The notes under the pieces are model-generated. The model was not told the origin of the DNA. It worked only from the letters and a program-made list of their open reading frames with translations, and did no database searches. The translations under genes and the position numbers were made by a program. DNA of 64,000 nt, from the NCBI RefSeq assembly GCF_000614145.1, contig NZ_BAKK01000016.1:1-64000 (forward strand), read 5' to 3'. Of this stretch, positions 56,824 to 64,000 are shown piece after piece (the first letter of the stretch is position 1; each line of letters opens with the position of its first letter). The stretch comes from Bacteroides faecichinchillae JCM 17102 (GTDB lineage Bacteria; Bacteroidota; Bacteroidia; Bacteroidales; Bacteroidaceae).

Positions 56824-56929
56824 GTTATGGTTTTATAAACAATATTTCCATCAATGGAATATTACACATGATTTTAGTCTTCTGTCTCCCCTGCATATCC
56901 ACTGAACACCGTTTGAGTCCTCTAAGGTT

Positions 56930-57287
56930 TCAGGGGGCCATATCTGTAGCAAACAATTGGGTACATTTATCATAATGCTCGCGGAAAACCTCAAACAGAG
57001 TACACTGTACAGGTACATCCTTACTCAGGAAACAGTTCAGGTCACTGTTGGCAGAAATAGATATATACTCTATTTCCAGCTCACACTGAATCTTCATTAT
57101 CCTCAAGCGGATAGAGTCAAGATACAAATTATGTCCCTTGTACTCACGTTTTTTTCTAAAGCTCTTCCCTTTACTATACTCCAAAACTACTGAAGAATTG
57201 TTTTTTCACTGAGGTATCCACACGAACCCCGTCCACTGTAATTCTTATCATTATCGGAGTTTCTCCGTTCCGATTTAATTTCGTCCT
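56930..57287 (-). pseudogene. Decayed N-terminal fragment of a tyrosine integrase
   Basis: The minus strand reads KLNRNGETPIMIRITVDG, then after a frame disruption GHNLYLDSIRLRIMKIQ and LFEVFREHYDKCTQL...DMAP. This is the order of the arm-binding and SAM-like N-terminal parts of CTn/phage-type tyrosine recombinases in Bacteroides. The catalytic domain is missing, and several frame breaks and stops are present. It is an old remnant of a previous integration event next to the present attachment site. Confidence 0.7.
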
Positions 57288-57493
57288 ACAAATATAGAAC
57301 AATAGATAAAATGGTATTCTATCCTCTTACTTGTTATTTAACCACAAAACTTATTTTCCTAGAGTAACATGTCAATATACAAAAAGAAACTGATAAACAA
57401 TAAATTAACAGCTAAACAGGTGTACTTTTCATTGGAGGTAATCAGGTACATTGAAGAATTCTTTGATACGCTTTTGCTATGTACAAAAAATAA

Positions 57494-57527
57494 AAAATCC
57501 CTGTCAAGTGTTAATTACAGGGATTTT
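57494..57527 (-). terminator. Rho-independent hairpin near the attachment core
   Basis: AAAATCCCTGT (57494-57504) pairs with ACAGGGATTTT (57517-57527). On the minus strand it is followed by T's. It is placed where the terminator of a displaced tRNA gene would lie if the core at 57549 were a tRNA 3' end. Confidence 0.65.
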
Positions 57528-57548
57528 CTTTATTTTATAATTCTTTCC

Positions 57549-57562
57549 AGCGGAGAGACAGG
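57549..57562. other. tRNA-3'-end-type attachment core (attL)
   Basis: AGCGGAGAGACAGG is identical to 16351-16364, the 3' end of tRNA-Ser(UGA) with its flank. After these 14 bases the tRNA-like sequence decays quickly. The complement CCTGTCTCTCCGCT matches the common core I recall for NBU1-type insertion at a tRNA 3' end. It lies 160 bases ahead of an integrase, so it is most likely the left junction of the element that continues past the right edge of the window. Confidence 0.65.
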
Positions 57563-57679
57563 CTCTCGAACTCATACTTTCAGAAAATATCACAAAATCA
57601 CAATTTACTGATAATCAAATATCAATCAAGGTATAGAGTAAAACTAAATCTTTCTAAATGTCTTTTGCTATCTCAATTA

Positions 57680-57721
57680 TTGGGTGTATATTTGGGTGTA
57701 GAATTTCAAACGCACCCAATT
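57680..57721. promoter_or_regulatory. Repeated TTGGGTGTA / GCACCCAATT motifs ahead of the integrase
   Basis: TTGGGTGTA occurs at 57680-57688 and 57692-57700, and the inverted GCACCCAATT at 57712-57721, overlapping the integrase start. The same motifs form the hairpin at 5671-5708 beside tRNA-Ser(GGA). They are good candidates for integrase arm-binding sites or for autoregulation of the integrase. Confidence 0.45.
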
Positions 57722-59005
57722 ATGAATATCAAACGTAACATTATTTTTGCATTGGAGAGCCGGAAGAAAAACGGTGTGCCAATCGTAGAGAACGTTCCTA
57801 TCCGTATGCGTGTCATATACGCAAGCCAACGCATCGAGTTTACAACAGGCTACCGGATTGACGTAGCCAAATGGGATGCAGACAAACAACGGGTAAAGAA
57901 CGGATGCACCAACAAGCTAAAGCAAAGCGCATCCGAAATAAATGCGGACTTGCTGAAATACTATGCCGAAATGCAAAACGTGTTCAAGGAGTTTGAGGTA
58001 CAGGAAGCCATGCCTACCACCCAACAGTTAAAGGATGCGTTCAATTTACGAATGAAAAATGCAAGTGAAGAACAGCAGAAAGAAGCGAAAATTAGTTTTT
58101 GGGAAGTGTTCGATGAGTTTGTAAAGGAGTGTGGCAATCAGAATAATTGGACGGCATCCACATACGAGAAATTTGCAGCGGTGAAAAACCACTTAAAAGA
58201 GTTCAAAGAAGATGTAACCTTTGAATACTTCAACGAGTTCGGGTTGAACGAATATGTCAATTTCTTGCGCGACAAGAAAGACATGAGAAATAGTACCATC
58301 GGCAAACAGATGGGATTCCTCAAATGGTTTCTGCGCTGGAGTTTCAAGAAAGGACATCATCAGAACATTGCATACGATACATTCAAACCCAAATTGAAAA
58401 CCACCTCTAAAAAGGTGATATTTCTGACATGGGAAGAATTGAACAAACTGAAAGATTACCAAATACCGCATGACAAGCAGTATTTGGAACGTGTCAGGGA
58501 TGTCTTTCTGTTCTGTTGTTTCACAAGCTTACGGTACTCGGATGTTCGCAACTTGAAAAGAAGCGATGTGAAACCCGACCATATTGAAGTTACCACAGTC
58601 AAGACAGCGGACAGTCTGATAATCGAACTGAACGACCACAGCAAAGCCATTCTTGAAAAATACAAGGATGTTCATTTCGAGAATCACATGGCATTGCCCG
58701 TCATCAGCAATCAGAAGATGAACGATTATCTGAAAGAGCTGGGTGAACTGGCGGAAATCAACGAGCCTGTACGTGAAACCTACTACAAGGGGAATGAACG
58801 TATAGATGAAGTCACACCCAAATACGCTTTGTTAAGCACCCATGCCGGAAGAAGGACTTTCATCTGCAATGCGCTGGCTCTCGGAATCCCTGCACAAGTG
58901 GTTATGAAATGGACGGGACACAGCGATTACAAAGCCATGAAGCCCTACATTGACATAGCGGATGACATTAGAGCCAATGCCATGAACAAGTTCAATCAAC
59001 TATAA
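57722..59005 (+). CDS. Tyrosine recombinase/integrase
   Basis: This integrase of about 427 residues has an N-terminal arm-binding domain (MNIKRNIIFALESRK...), a SAM-like core-binding region, and a catalytic domain with Arg in FTSLRYSD, Lys in VKTADSLI, His-x-x-Arg in HAGRRTF, His in WTGHSDYK, and the nucleophile Tyr in MKPYIDI. The ATG at 57722 fits family N-termini better than upstream codons. It stands beside the attachment core and probably integrates and excises the element to its right. Length and site use resemble NBU1-type integrases. Confidence 0.93.
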   Translation: MNIKRNIIFALESRKKNGVPIVENVPIRMRVIYASQRIEFTTGYRIDVAKWDADKQRVKNGCTNKLKQSASEINADLLKYYAEMQNVFKEFEVQEAMPTTQQLKDAFNLRMKNASEEQQKEAKISFWEVFDEFVKECGNQNNWTASTYEKFAAVKNHLKEFKEDVTFEYFNEFGLNEYVNFLRDKKDMRNSTIGKQMGFLKWFLRWSFKKGHHQNIAYDTFKPKLKTTSKKVIFLTWEELNKLKDYQIPHDKQYLERVRDVFLFCCFTSLRYSDVRNLKRSDVKPDHIEVTTVKTADSLIIELNDHSKAILEKYKDVHFENHMALPVISNQKMNDYLKELGELAEINEPVRETYYKGNERIDEVTPKYALLSTHAGRRTFICNALALGIPAQVVMKWTGHSDYKAMKPYIDIADDIRANAMNKFNQL

Positions 59006-59068
59006 AAGTATCAATTAGTTTCATAAACAGTTATCAATAAGTATATTTGCAGAAACCATTATCACAAT

Positions 59069-59215
59069 ATGAACAACAAGGAATCAAACATAGAAAAAAC
59101 GAACCTAAATGCATTCATACACGCTATCGGTTCGGAAATAGAACAGGCGCAAGTAAGGCTGATTGTCGCAGCCAATGCGCAAATGCTGTTCCACTACTGG
59201 AAAGTGGGCAACTAA
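59069..59215 (+). CDS. Truncated DUF1016 (YhcG-type) N-terminal fragment
   Basis: The 48-residue product ends IEQAQVRLIVAANAQMLFHYWKVG and stops at 59215. This corresponds to the first helix pair of DUF1016/YhcG nuclease-family proteins, which normally continue for more than 300 residues. No remainder is visible downstream. It is most likely a remnant, although short annotated versions exist in the integrase neighbourhoods of other elements. Confidence 0.55.
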   Translation: MNNKESNIEKTNLNAFIHAIGSEIEQAQVRLIVAANAQMLFHYWKVGN

Positions 59216-59525
59216 CCAATACTAAATATCAATATATTATAAATGAGTAATTTATGTTTGTATTCACGATTACAAGTAACAATATAGCAACGATAGCGGA
59301 TTTTATTTGTATGCTACCACAAATGAACTTTTGAGCGTAGCAAATGTACGATAAAAAAAGTGATTCTTGTATAGCGAAAAGAAAAAAGGTGAGGTCATGT
59401 TATCTTTTAGTTGGTGTTCGTTGATAGATGTAAATATAGGCTACGCAACATTTGGGTAATCGCTGGGGGGGGTAAGAAACAGGTTCATTGATATACGGTG
59501 AACCTGTTTTTTGTGATATATAACT
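59216..59525. other. Intergenic region (310 bp) with a poly-G tract
   Basis: No ORF is visible. A run of eight G's occurs at about 59465-59472, and the hairpin described at 59477 follows it. The rest is AT-rich. Confidence 0.4.
59477..59509. terminator. Bidirectional terminator before the HTH-repeat gene
   Basis: AAACAGGTTCA (59477-59487) and TGAACCTGTTT (59499-59509) form a perfect 11-bp stem, with T's following on the plus strand and A's before. It lies next to the poly-G tract. Confidence 0.7.
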
Positions 59526-60821
59526 TTAATCAGTCTTTTTCATCTGTTGCACCAGTTTTTGGTGCTGTTCGTGCAGTTCGGGGAAATGTCTTCTAATGAA
59601 CTGTCCAAACGCGCAGTCGTTGAATCCGAACCGCCGCGCCAGTGACTTTATGCTTTCAGTCGTCGTAGAGTACAGTTGTAGGGCTTCAGCATATTTCCCC
59701 ATGCTGTGGTGCGACATCACTCCTCCTTTGTCCGTTTTAACCATACCAAGACTTGCATGCAGCTCCGGCTCATGTGCTTTCAAGTATTGTCTGAAGCATT
59801 CAGGTTGCAGACCGAACTCTGCCGCGACCTTTGCTGTAGTAAGTCCACCCTCTTTCAGTCTGGCTATGGCGTCAGCGTATTTGGCGGCGGTGGCAGGGTT
59901 ATATTTCCGAACGGACGACCAGTCCACGGGCTTGCCTTCCTCGTAAGGGATGCCTTTCCGCTTACAAATCAAGTCTTTGTGCCAAGTTTGCAGGTAGTCG
60001 TAGAAACCTCTTACCGATACGCCGGTCTGTTTGGCTATTTTTCGGGCTGACATGGGTGTGGTGCGGTATAAGTGCAATGCTTCCGCGTATTTCGTAATTG
60101 TTTCAGGGGTAGGGGCATGAAGTGTCCCTCGTCCCGTTATCTTGCCTTTGCGTTGCTGTCTTACAGCCCGTTCTCTTATCTTGATGCGATTTTCGACCAG
60201 CTCCTTGTGGTAGAATATCAAGTGTTGTTCCAATCCCGAGTAAGAGACGTTGCAACGCTCGGCGGCCTCTTGAACCGTGATATAACGGTCAGCACGTAAT
60301 AGTTTCATAGCCTCGGCATATTGTTCCTTACACACCTTCCGCGTACCGCGTGGCAGGTTGTCATTTAAGCCTAAACGCTTGCGCACCTCCTCGCGCCACT
60401 CGATGATTCCGGGATAATGCGTGCGTAACTGCCTACCAAGGTCTGTACCATTCAGTCCGAACCGGCGGGCGATTTGCGAGACATTGTATTCGATATAGTC
60501 CAGACTTCCACATGCTTCGATGGCGTCTTTGTATTTGGTCCGGGTAGCGGGAAGCTGCCCACGAAGCTGGCTCAACTTGATGTGAGAGGCTTCCTCCTTG
60601 TCGCAAGTAATGTCATAACGTGCCAGTAGCAGGTGGCGGTGATACAGAGAAAGGTAACGTTGAAATCCCGAAACCGTCACTTTGTTGATACGGCAGATTT
60701 CCGCACAAGACAATCGTGTCGAACGATACAGTTCGATTGCCTGACGGTATTTCTCTTCCGTCTCCGGACGAATCCCCCGGGAACGGTTGCATGGACTATC
60801 TCTGTTATCGGGAATGTTCAC
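59526..60821 (-). CDS. Tandem helix-turn-helix repeat protein
   Basis: This 431-residue protein consists of about six related units of roughly 60-75 residues. Each follows the pattern KY-x-x-A-h-x-L-x-x-T/S-x-x-S-x-x-E/K-IA-x-x-x-G-V/L-x-x-x-x-F-x-x-Y/H-L-x-x-(Y/H)-x-x-L. Clear cores are AEICRINKVTVSGFQRYL, AARKIAKQTG-like, AKVAAEFGLQPECFRQYL and SLARRFGFNDCAFGQF. Repeated HTH units suggest a DNA-binding regulator or recombination-type protein. It sits 109 bases from the fimbrillin-like lipoprotein gene, on the same strand downstream of it, so a link to surface-protein expression is plausible. Confidence 0.72.
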   Translation of the reverse strand: MNIPDNRDSPCNRSRGIRPETEEKYRQAIELYRSTRLSCAEICRINKVTVSGFQRYLSLYHRHLLLARYDITCDKEEASHIKLSQLRGQLPATRTKYKDAIEACGSLDYIEYNVSQIARRFGLNGTDLGRQLRTHYPGIIEWREEVRKRLGLNDNLPRGTRKVCKEQYAEAMKLLRADRYITVQEAAERCNVSYSGLEQHLIFYHKELVENRIKIRERAVRQQRKGKITGRGTLHAPTPETITKYAEALHLYRTTPMSARKIAKQTGVSVRGFYDYLQTWHKDLICKRKGIPYEEGKPVDWSSVRKYNPATAAKYADAIARLKEGGLTTAKVAAEFGLQPECFRQYLKAHEPELHASLGMVKTDKGGVMSHHSMGKYAEALQLYSTTTESIKSLARRFGFNDCAFGQFIRRHFPELHEQHQKLVQQMKKTD

Positions 60822-60930
60822 AACTTTTTGGCTTTGTGTACTAGGCTACTAAACAAGCAAGCCAACTTTCCCTTTTACAGATAGTCGGCTTGCTTAGTGG
60901 TTGTAGATACTATTTGGTTAAGGATGAATC

Positions 60931-63036
60931 TTAGGGCTTTTGACGGACGGCACGAACATGAATTGCACTGTCACGGTCTTCCGGCGAAGTGGAACCTCCG
61001 ACCGTGTATTTATAGGCGGTAGTTCCTGGATCTGTGATAGCCGTGGATGTCCAATAATCACCAGACAGATTGTCGTTCATATTGGCTGCTTCGTTTTGCG
61101 CGGGAAGATACCACACCATGTTAGCTTGGTCAAGTACAGGAAGGTAAACAGTGTTACCTGTAATGTCTGTTTCTGTTTGTACACTATACTTATTTTTCAT
61201 TGCGCAAGCACGAGCAGCAAATTCACTTGGATTAGCTGGTAGCGTTTTATCTGGAACTCCACCCCATGACTCTATTTGAGCCATCAATGCTGATGCGTCA
61301 TTCAAGCCGTTGAAGGAATAGAGTTCCCAAGTATTTTTATTTCCATCATTTAAATCTGTGGCCGTGGTAAGTGTACCTACTTTACTAAAATCTATTGTAA
61401 CTTTAAAATCAGTCCACACACCTCCCCAATTTGAAGTCACATACGAATAATTAACAAAAATCTTTATATAAAGGCTTGCTAAAATAGGTCCTAATCCTCT
61501 TCCTAAATTGTACGTGATTTTCATATTCGAATCCCAACTAAATCCCCACGGATAATCACCGTCTTGTATTCGTTCCACGCCTATGCCGTTGTTCCATGCC
61601 GGACAGTATTGCGTAAATGAAAACTCTTTGGCTTCATAATTTCCTTGAGCAGCAGGTTTTAGTGAAAGTGTGATATTACGGTCGGCTTCCGTTGCATTTT
61701 CTTTTAGGAATACGTACACTTGCACTTCTCCTGTTGTAGTGCTTGTCAACGTACTGGTTCCGTTATAACCGTCAAGCCAATAACCTGCATCCACAAGTGC
61801 TTGTACATCATTGTTTACGAATTTGTCTTTCTCAACGAAAGTGACATTGGCAGCATCATTGGACGTTAAAGTCCAACCTCCTGCTGGTAACTTGTCACCA
61901 CTTTTAATTGTAATGGGATAAATCACATAGTGAGCATCCTGCATTTCCGGCTGGGAAACAAACTCCAGCTCATATTCCGGCGTAATGGAAAGCTTGTAAG
62001 TCACGGTTGTTCCCATCTTCCATTCCGTATTTCCGATGGAGGCGGTGAGTGTGCGGTCTTCATTATTGGCATTGACAAATACAACTTCTACCGTTGCCCC
62101 TGCGGGCAATGTCTGCGGCAGCATCATGAAGGTGCCTTCCGAGGTGGTGATAGCGTCTCCGTTAGCTTCAGTTCCGGTAGTCTCTTTGTTCAAGGTCTGC
62201 GAGAAATTCACAGTCGCATCACCAAGAGACCAATTATCGGCAGCCATATCGTAAGTTCCGGCATTCTTGACACCTTTCAAAGCCACGCTCTTAATCTGGC
62301 CGGGCTGCATCTGGCTGCCCACGGCAAAGCGGACGGCGGTGCAGATATGTTTGAAGGTGAGAGGCACAGCCGCATTGTTGTCGCCTTGTATTTCATCGGT
62401 GGTAGCCACCACGATGTCTTTCTGGTCGGCAGCGGCTTCAGGAACGGTATATGCAAGAGACTTCTCTTGGGGAGAGGACGGAGTGGTCAAGCCACCGGCA
62501 TCCGTTGGCGCCCAGGCATAGAATTGGAACGAATGGTCTGCTCCCGGCCAATAGTATATTTGCTCCGTGCTCCATATAGCACCTGTTCCAACGGAAGCAG
62601 CCACGTTGGAAGCATTCGTGTTCATGTAGAACTGGTCAACGGGTGCCCCATTCTTACTCCAGTATGCCAGCACATGGAACTTGTTGTAGAAATTGTCTTT
62701 GCCAACAGGCGTTGCGCGTGTCAAGGCCTGTTCGCCCTCGAAGCCGGACACGTTGATGCCTTCCGAAACAATGGCACGGACACAAAGCGTGTCTGCCGAG
62801 TCGTCCGACCGCAACACGAAACGGTCTGCGGTATATCCTTCGTCATCACTACCGGCATATCCCCTTGTCTGCACGTTCTTATCGGACGATATGCCAAAAC
62901 AAATGTTGTCACAGGCTTTCTCCGGATTCCCGCTTTCGAGAAAGTCCTCGTTATTGCACGAGAAAAGTAGCGTGCACAGCAACATCGTCGCCATGCCGCC
63001 CGCCATCCAACTCGGATTTTTCTTATGTACCTTCAT
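60931..63036 (-). CDS. Fimbrillin-family lipoprotein with C-terminal FISUMP/DUF1566-like domain
   Basis: This protein of about 701 residues has a lipoprotein signal ending in LLFSC (Cys near residue 27). The mature N-terminal half has two Mfa-like fimbrillin beta-sandwich domains with the strand pattern seen around WPGADHSFQFYAWAP. Beta-repeat domains follow. The C-terminal domain carries WYLPAQNEAANMND and YWTSTAITDPG, as in lectin-like FISUMP or DUF1566 modules that may bind ligands at a fimbrial tip. The ATG at 63036 (MKVHKKNP) gives a sensible signal. The next gene upstream (63197) is another fimbrillin-like protein, so this is a surface-adhesin operon. Confidence 0.82.
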   Translation of the reverse strand: MKVHKKNPSWMAGGMATMLLCTLLFSCNNEDFLESGNPEKACDNICFGISSDKNVQTRGYAGSDDEGYTADRFVLRSDDSADTLCVRAIVSEGINVSGFEGEQALTRATPVGKDNFYNKFHVLAYWSKNGAPVDQFYMNTNASNVAASVGTGAIWSTEQIYYWPGADHSFQFYAWAPTDAGGLTTPSSPQEKSLAYTVPEAAADQKDIVVATTDEIQGDNNAAVPLTFKHICTAVRFAVGSQMQPGQIKSVALKGVKNAGTYDMAADNWSLGDATVNFSQTLNKETTGTEANGDAITTSEGTFMMLPQTLPAGATVEVVFVNANNEDRTLTASIGNTEWKMGTTVTYKLSITPEYELEFVSQPEMQDAHYVIYPITIKSGDKLPAGGWTLTSNDAANVTFVEKDKFVNNDVQALVDAGYWLDGYNGTSTLTSTTTGEVQVYVFLKENATEADRNITLSLKPAAQGNYEAKEFSFTQYCPAWNNGIGVERIQDGDYPWGFSWDSNMKITYNLGRGLGPILASLYIKIFVNYSYVTSNWGGVWTDFKVTIDFSKVGTLTTATDLNDGNKNTWELYSFNGLNDASALMAQIESWGGVPDKTLPANPSEFAARACAMKNKYSVQTETDITGNTVYLPVLDQANMVWYLPAQNEAANMNDNLSGDYWTSTAITDPGTTAYKYTVGGSTSPEDRDSAIHVRAVRQKP

Positions 63037-63196
63037 TTCTTCTGTTTTATATTTGTTTGCCTGAAGCAATACGCCCCGGCTGTTAGTGAGTGTAAGAGGA
63101 CATTCAACCCCTTACACCCTGTAGGTAGATCATCTATTCCATGGATGATAATTCCGGAATACACGATGCTAAACCGGTCTTATGAAAGATGTTGGA

Positions 63197-64000
63197 TTAG
63201 TTGCCGCTTTGGGTTGTGGGAACGTCCAATGTTTGCTCAACTTCGTCCTGATTCCAGTCTTCAACACCGTCAACTGTAAACTCGATAGGCTTCAACGGAT
63301 TCTCCGGATCCACGATGTTTTCATGTGTCAGAGTGGCCTTGAAATCATAGCAATAACCGAGCTTGAGTTCAACACCCTTGATAGTCGTGGTGTGACTGTA
63401 TGCCACCCCATCTTTATTCAAAAGTACGTCACCTTGATACAGATAAGCATCGAAAGTCACAGTGTATTCTGCTGTGTTGTCAGTCGGAATCATCAGCATT
63501 TCGTTGTAGCTTTCCATTTCTGCACCGTTAGCAATGATTTCGCTGTTAGCTTCATCAGTTTTAGCATCTCCAAATGCCAATTCTACAGAACCGTCCTGTG
63601 CGCTCCAAGCATTTGTAGCACCAATAGTCAATGTACCTGTTTCCTTTGCGTTAGCGATTTTTACATTTGTGACTTTCACATTGTAACCCTCACCCACTGC
63701 ATTGGCAAAAGAGAACTTCACCTTTGAAAGTTGGTGGGAGAACGTCATGCCTACTTTTGGAATATTAGTTTGTGCCAAGAATGCGTCATCGCATACAACA
63801 GCGTTAGGAGCCGCATGAAGAAGGTCAACTGTACCGTCGTTGGTGAATGCGACCTCCATGCAGACCTTTCCACCAGCCAAAGTCACGTTTGATACATTGT
63901 CCTTCTGAGCAGCCGGAGCAATAGCACCGAAAGTGTAAGTGTTACCGGCTACCCAATACTGCCAGGGGGTATAAGTCCACCCCGGTGCGGAAACCGTGGT
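63197..64000 (-). CDS. Fimbrillin-family protein, partial (runs off the right edge)
   Basis: The reading frame is open from the stop at 63197 to the window edge, giving at least 267 residues. It shows Mfa-like fimbrillin features: a WQYWVAGNTYTFGAIAP region near the edge, FSHQLSKVKFSFANAVG in the middle, and a C-terminus ending LDVPTTQSGN. The N-terminus and signal peptide lie outside the window. It is upstream of, and probably co-transcribed with, the fimbrillin lipoprotein at 60931. Confidence 0.8.
   Translation of the reverse strand, partial: TTVSAPGWTYTPWQYWVAGNTYTFGAIAPAAQKDNVSNVTLAGGKVCMEVAFTNDGTVDLLHAAPNAVVCDDAFLAQTNIPKVGMTFSHQLSKVKFSFANAVGEGYNVKVTNVKIANAKETGTLTIGATNAWSAQDGSVELAFGDAKTDEANSEIIANGAEMESYNEMLMIPTDNTAEYTVTFDAYLYQGDVLLNKDGVAYSHTTTIKGVELKLGYCYDFKATLTHENIVDPENPLKPIEFTVDGVEDWNQDEVEQTLDVPTTQSGN

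Larger units (their letters stand above)
45854..56825. mobile_element. About 11-kb element with long imperfect terminal inverted repeats and two serine recombinases
   Basis: The outer ends share the inverted 15-mer AAAAACATAGTTTAT (45856-45870) and its complement (56809-56823). Inside them, about 0.85 kb of non-coding DNA at each end matches in inverted orientation. The interior carries two serine recombinases beside the left arm and nine further genes, most unrecognised. On the left, the homology between the HTCS downstream region and its relic at 9105 stops where the element begins, supporting insertion at that point. I see no convincing target-site duplication and no transposase of the DDE type. 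Exact ends may be off by several bases. Confidence 0.7.

Noticed and set aside
45854..56825. Prophage or conjugative element identity for the 11-kb segment
   Set aside because: No capsid, terminase, portal, tail, lysis, T4SS or relaxase gene is visible, so neither label is supported.
56841..56863. Palindrome beside the right end of the element as a target-site signal
   Set aside because: AATATTTCCAT with ATGGAATATT is imperfect, no matching sequence lies at the left end, and there is no clear target duplication, so I do not claim it marks the insertion rule.
57369..57611. 80-codon open frame ahead of the integrase
   Set aside because: It runs through a terminator hairpin and the tRNA-like attachment core, which explains its apparent coding sequence.
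61930..62970. Long plus-strand open frame opposite the fimbrillin gene
   Set aside because: It runs antisense to a clear fimbrillin-family protein, is rich in Arg/Cys/Gly without domain features and shows no promoter or start context, so it is a shadow of the real gene.
1..64000. CRISPR array
   Set aside because: I found no regular set of short repeats with unique spacers; the repeated motifs at 33 kb and in the element arms are too irregular in spacing and sequence.

Overview
This is a Bacteroides-type chromosome segment (order Bacteroidales). The AT-rich DNA carries promoters with the TAnnTTTG -7 box typical of this group, lipoproteins with a C-anchored signal, a hybrid two-component system (HTCS), NigD-like and fimbrillin-family proteins, a menF-D-B-C-E menaquinone operon, and mobile elements at tRNA-Ser genes. 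I cannot assign a species from the window alone.

Layout. (1) 1-5743 is the right end of a mobilizable integrated element. It holds a MobV-type relaxase, a structured RNA, a lipoprotein, a secreted repeat protein and a membrane-anchored UvrD-like helicase, and it abuts the 3' end of an intact tRNA-Ser(GGA). (2) 6.0-16.4 kb is core genome: a beta-hexosaminidase, a collapsed copy of an HTCS gene, OmpA-type and other outer-membrane proteins, an FAD oxidoreductase, and small envelope or stress proteins (YtxH, GlsB/YeaQ, LEA-like). It ends at tRNA-Ser(UGA). (3) 16.6-25.3 kb has pflB-pflA, a glycerophosphodiesterase, an ECF sigma factor with an anti-sigma/beta-barrel protein, a NigD-like lipoprotein and oxyR. 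(4) 25.4-32.9 kb is the menaquinone operon, headed by a HAD phosphatase-thioesterase fusion that probably supplies the DHNA-CoA thioesterase step. (5) 34-45.6 kb carries a sialidase, rlmF, a MINPP-like phosphatase, Mn-catalase with small stress proteins, a thioredoxin-like lipoprotein and an intact HTCS. (6) 45.85-56.83 kb is the most unusual part. It is an element of about 11 kb bounded by long imperfect terminal inverted repeats (about 0.85 kb each, non-coding, with iterated motifs). It carries two serine recombinases, several unrecognised proteins, and a leftward operon of seven genes, most of which start MAKF, MANF or MAKK, ending in a WG-repeat protein. (7) 56.8-64 kb holds a decayed tyrosine-integrase fragment, a tRNA-type attachment core, an intact tyrosine integrase, a truncated DUF1016 gene, a tandem-HTH protein and fimbrillin-family lipoproteins. 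This is the left end of another integrated element.

A striking global feature is that about nine genes are broken by what looks like loss of a single base, in most cases within a short homopolymer. The affected genes are the hexosaminidase, OmpA, a porin-like OMP, the glycerophosphodiesterase, rlmF, the MINPP-like phosphatase, two small ORFs and the large serine recombinase. Consensus-sequence error is the simplest explanation, so I describe these genes by their frame-corrected products.
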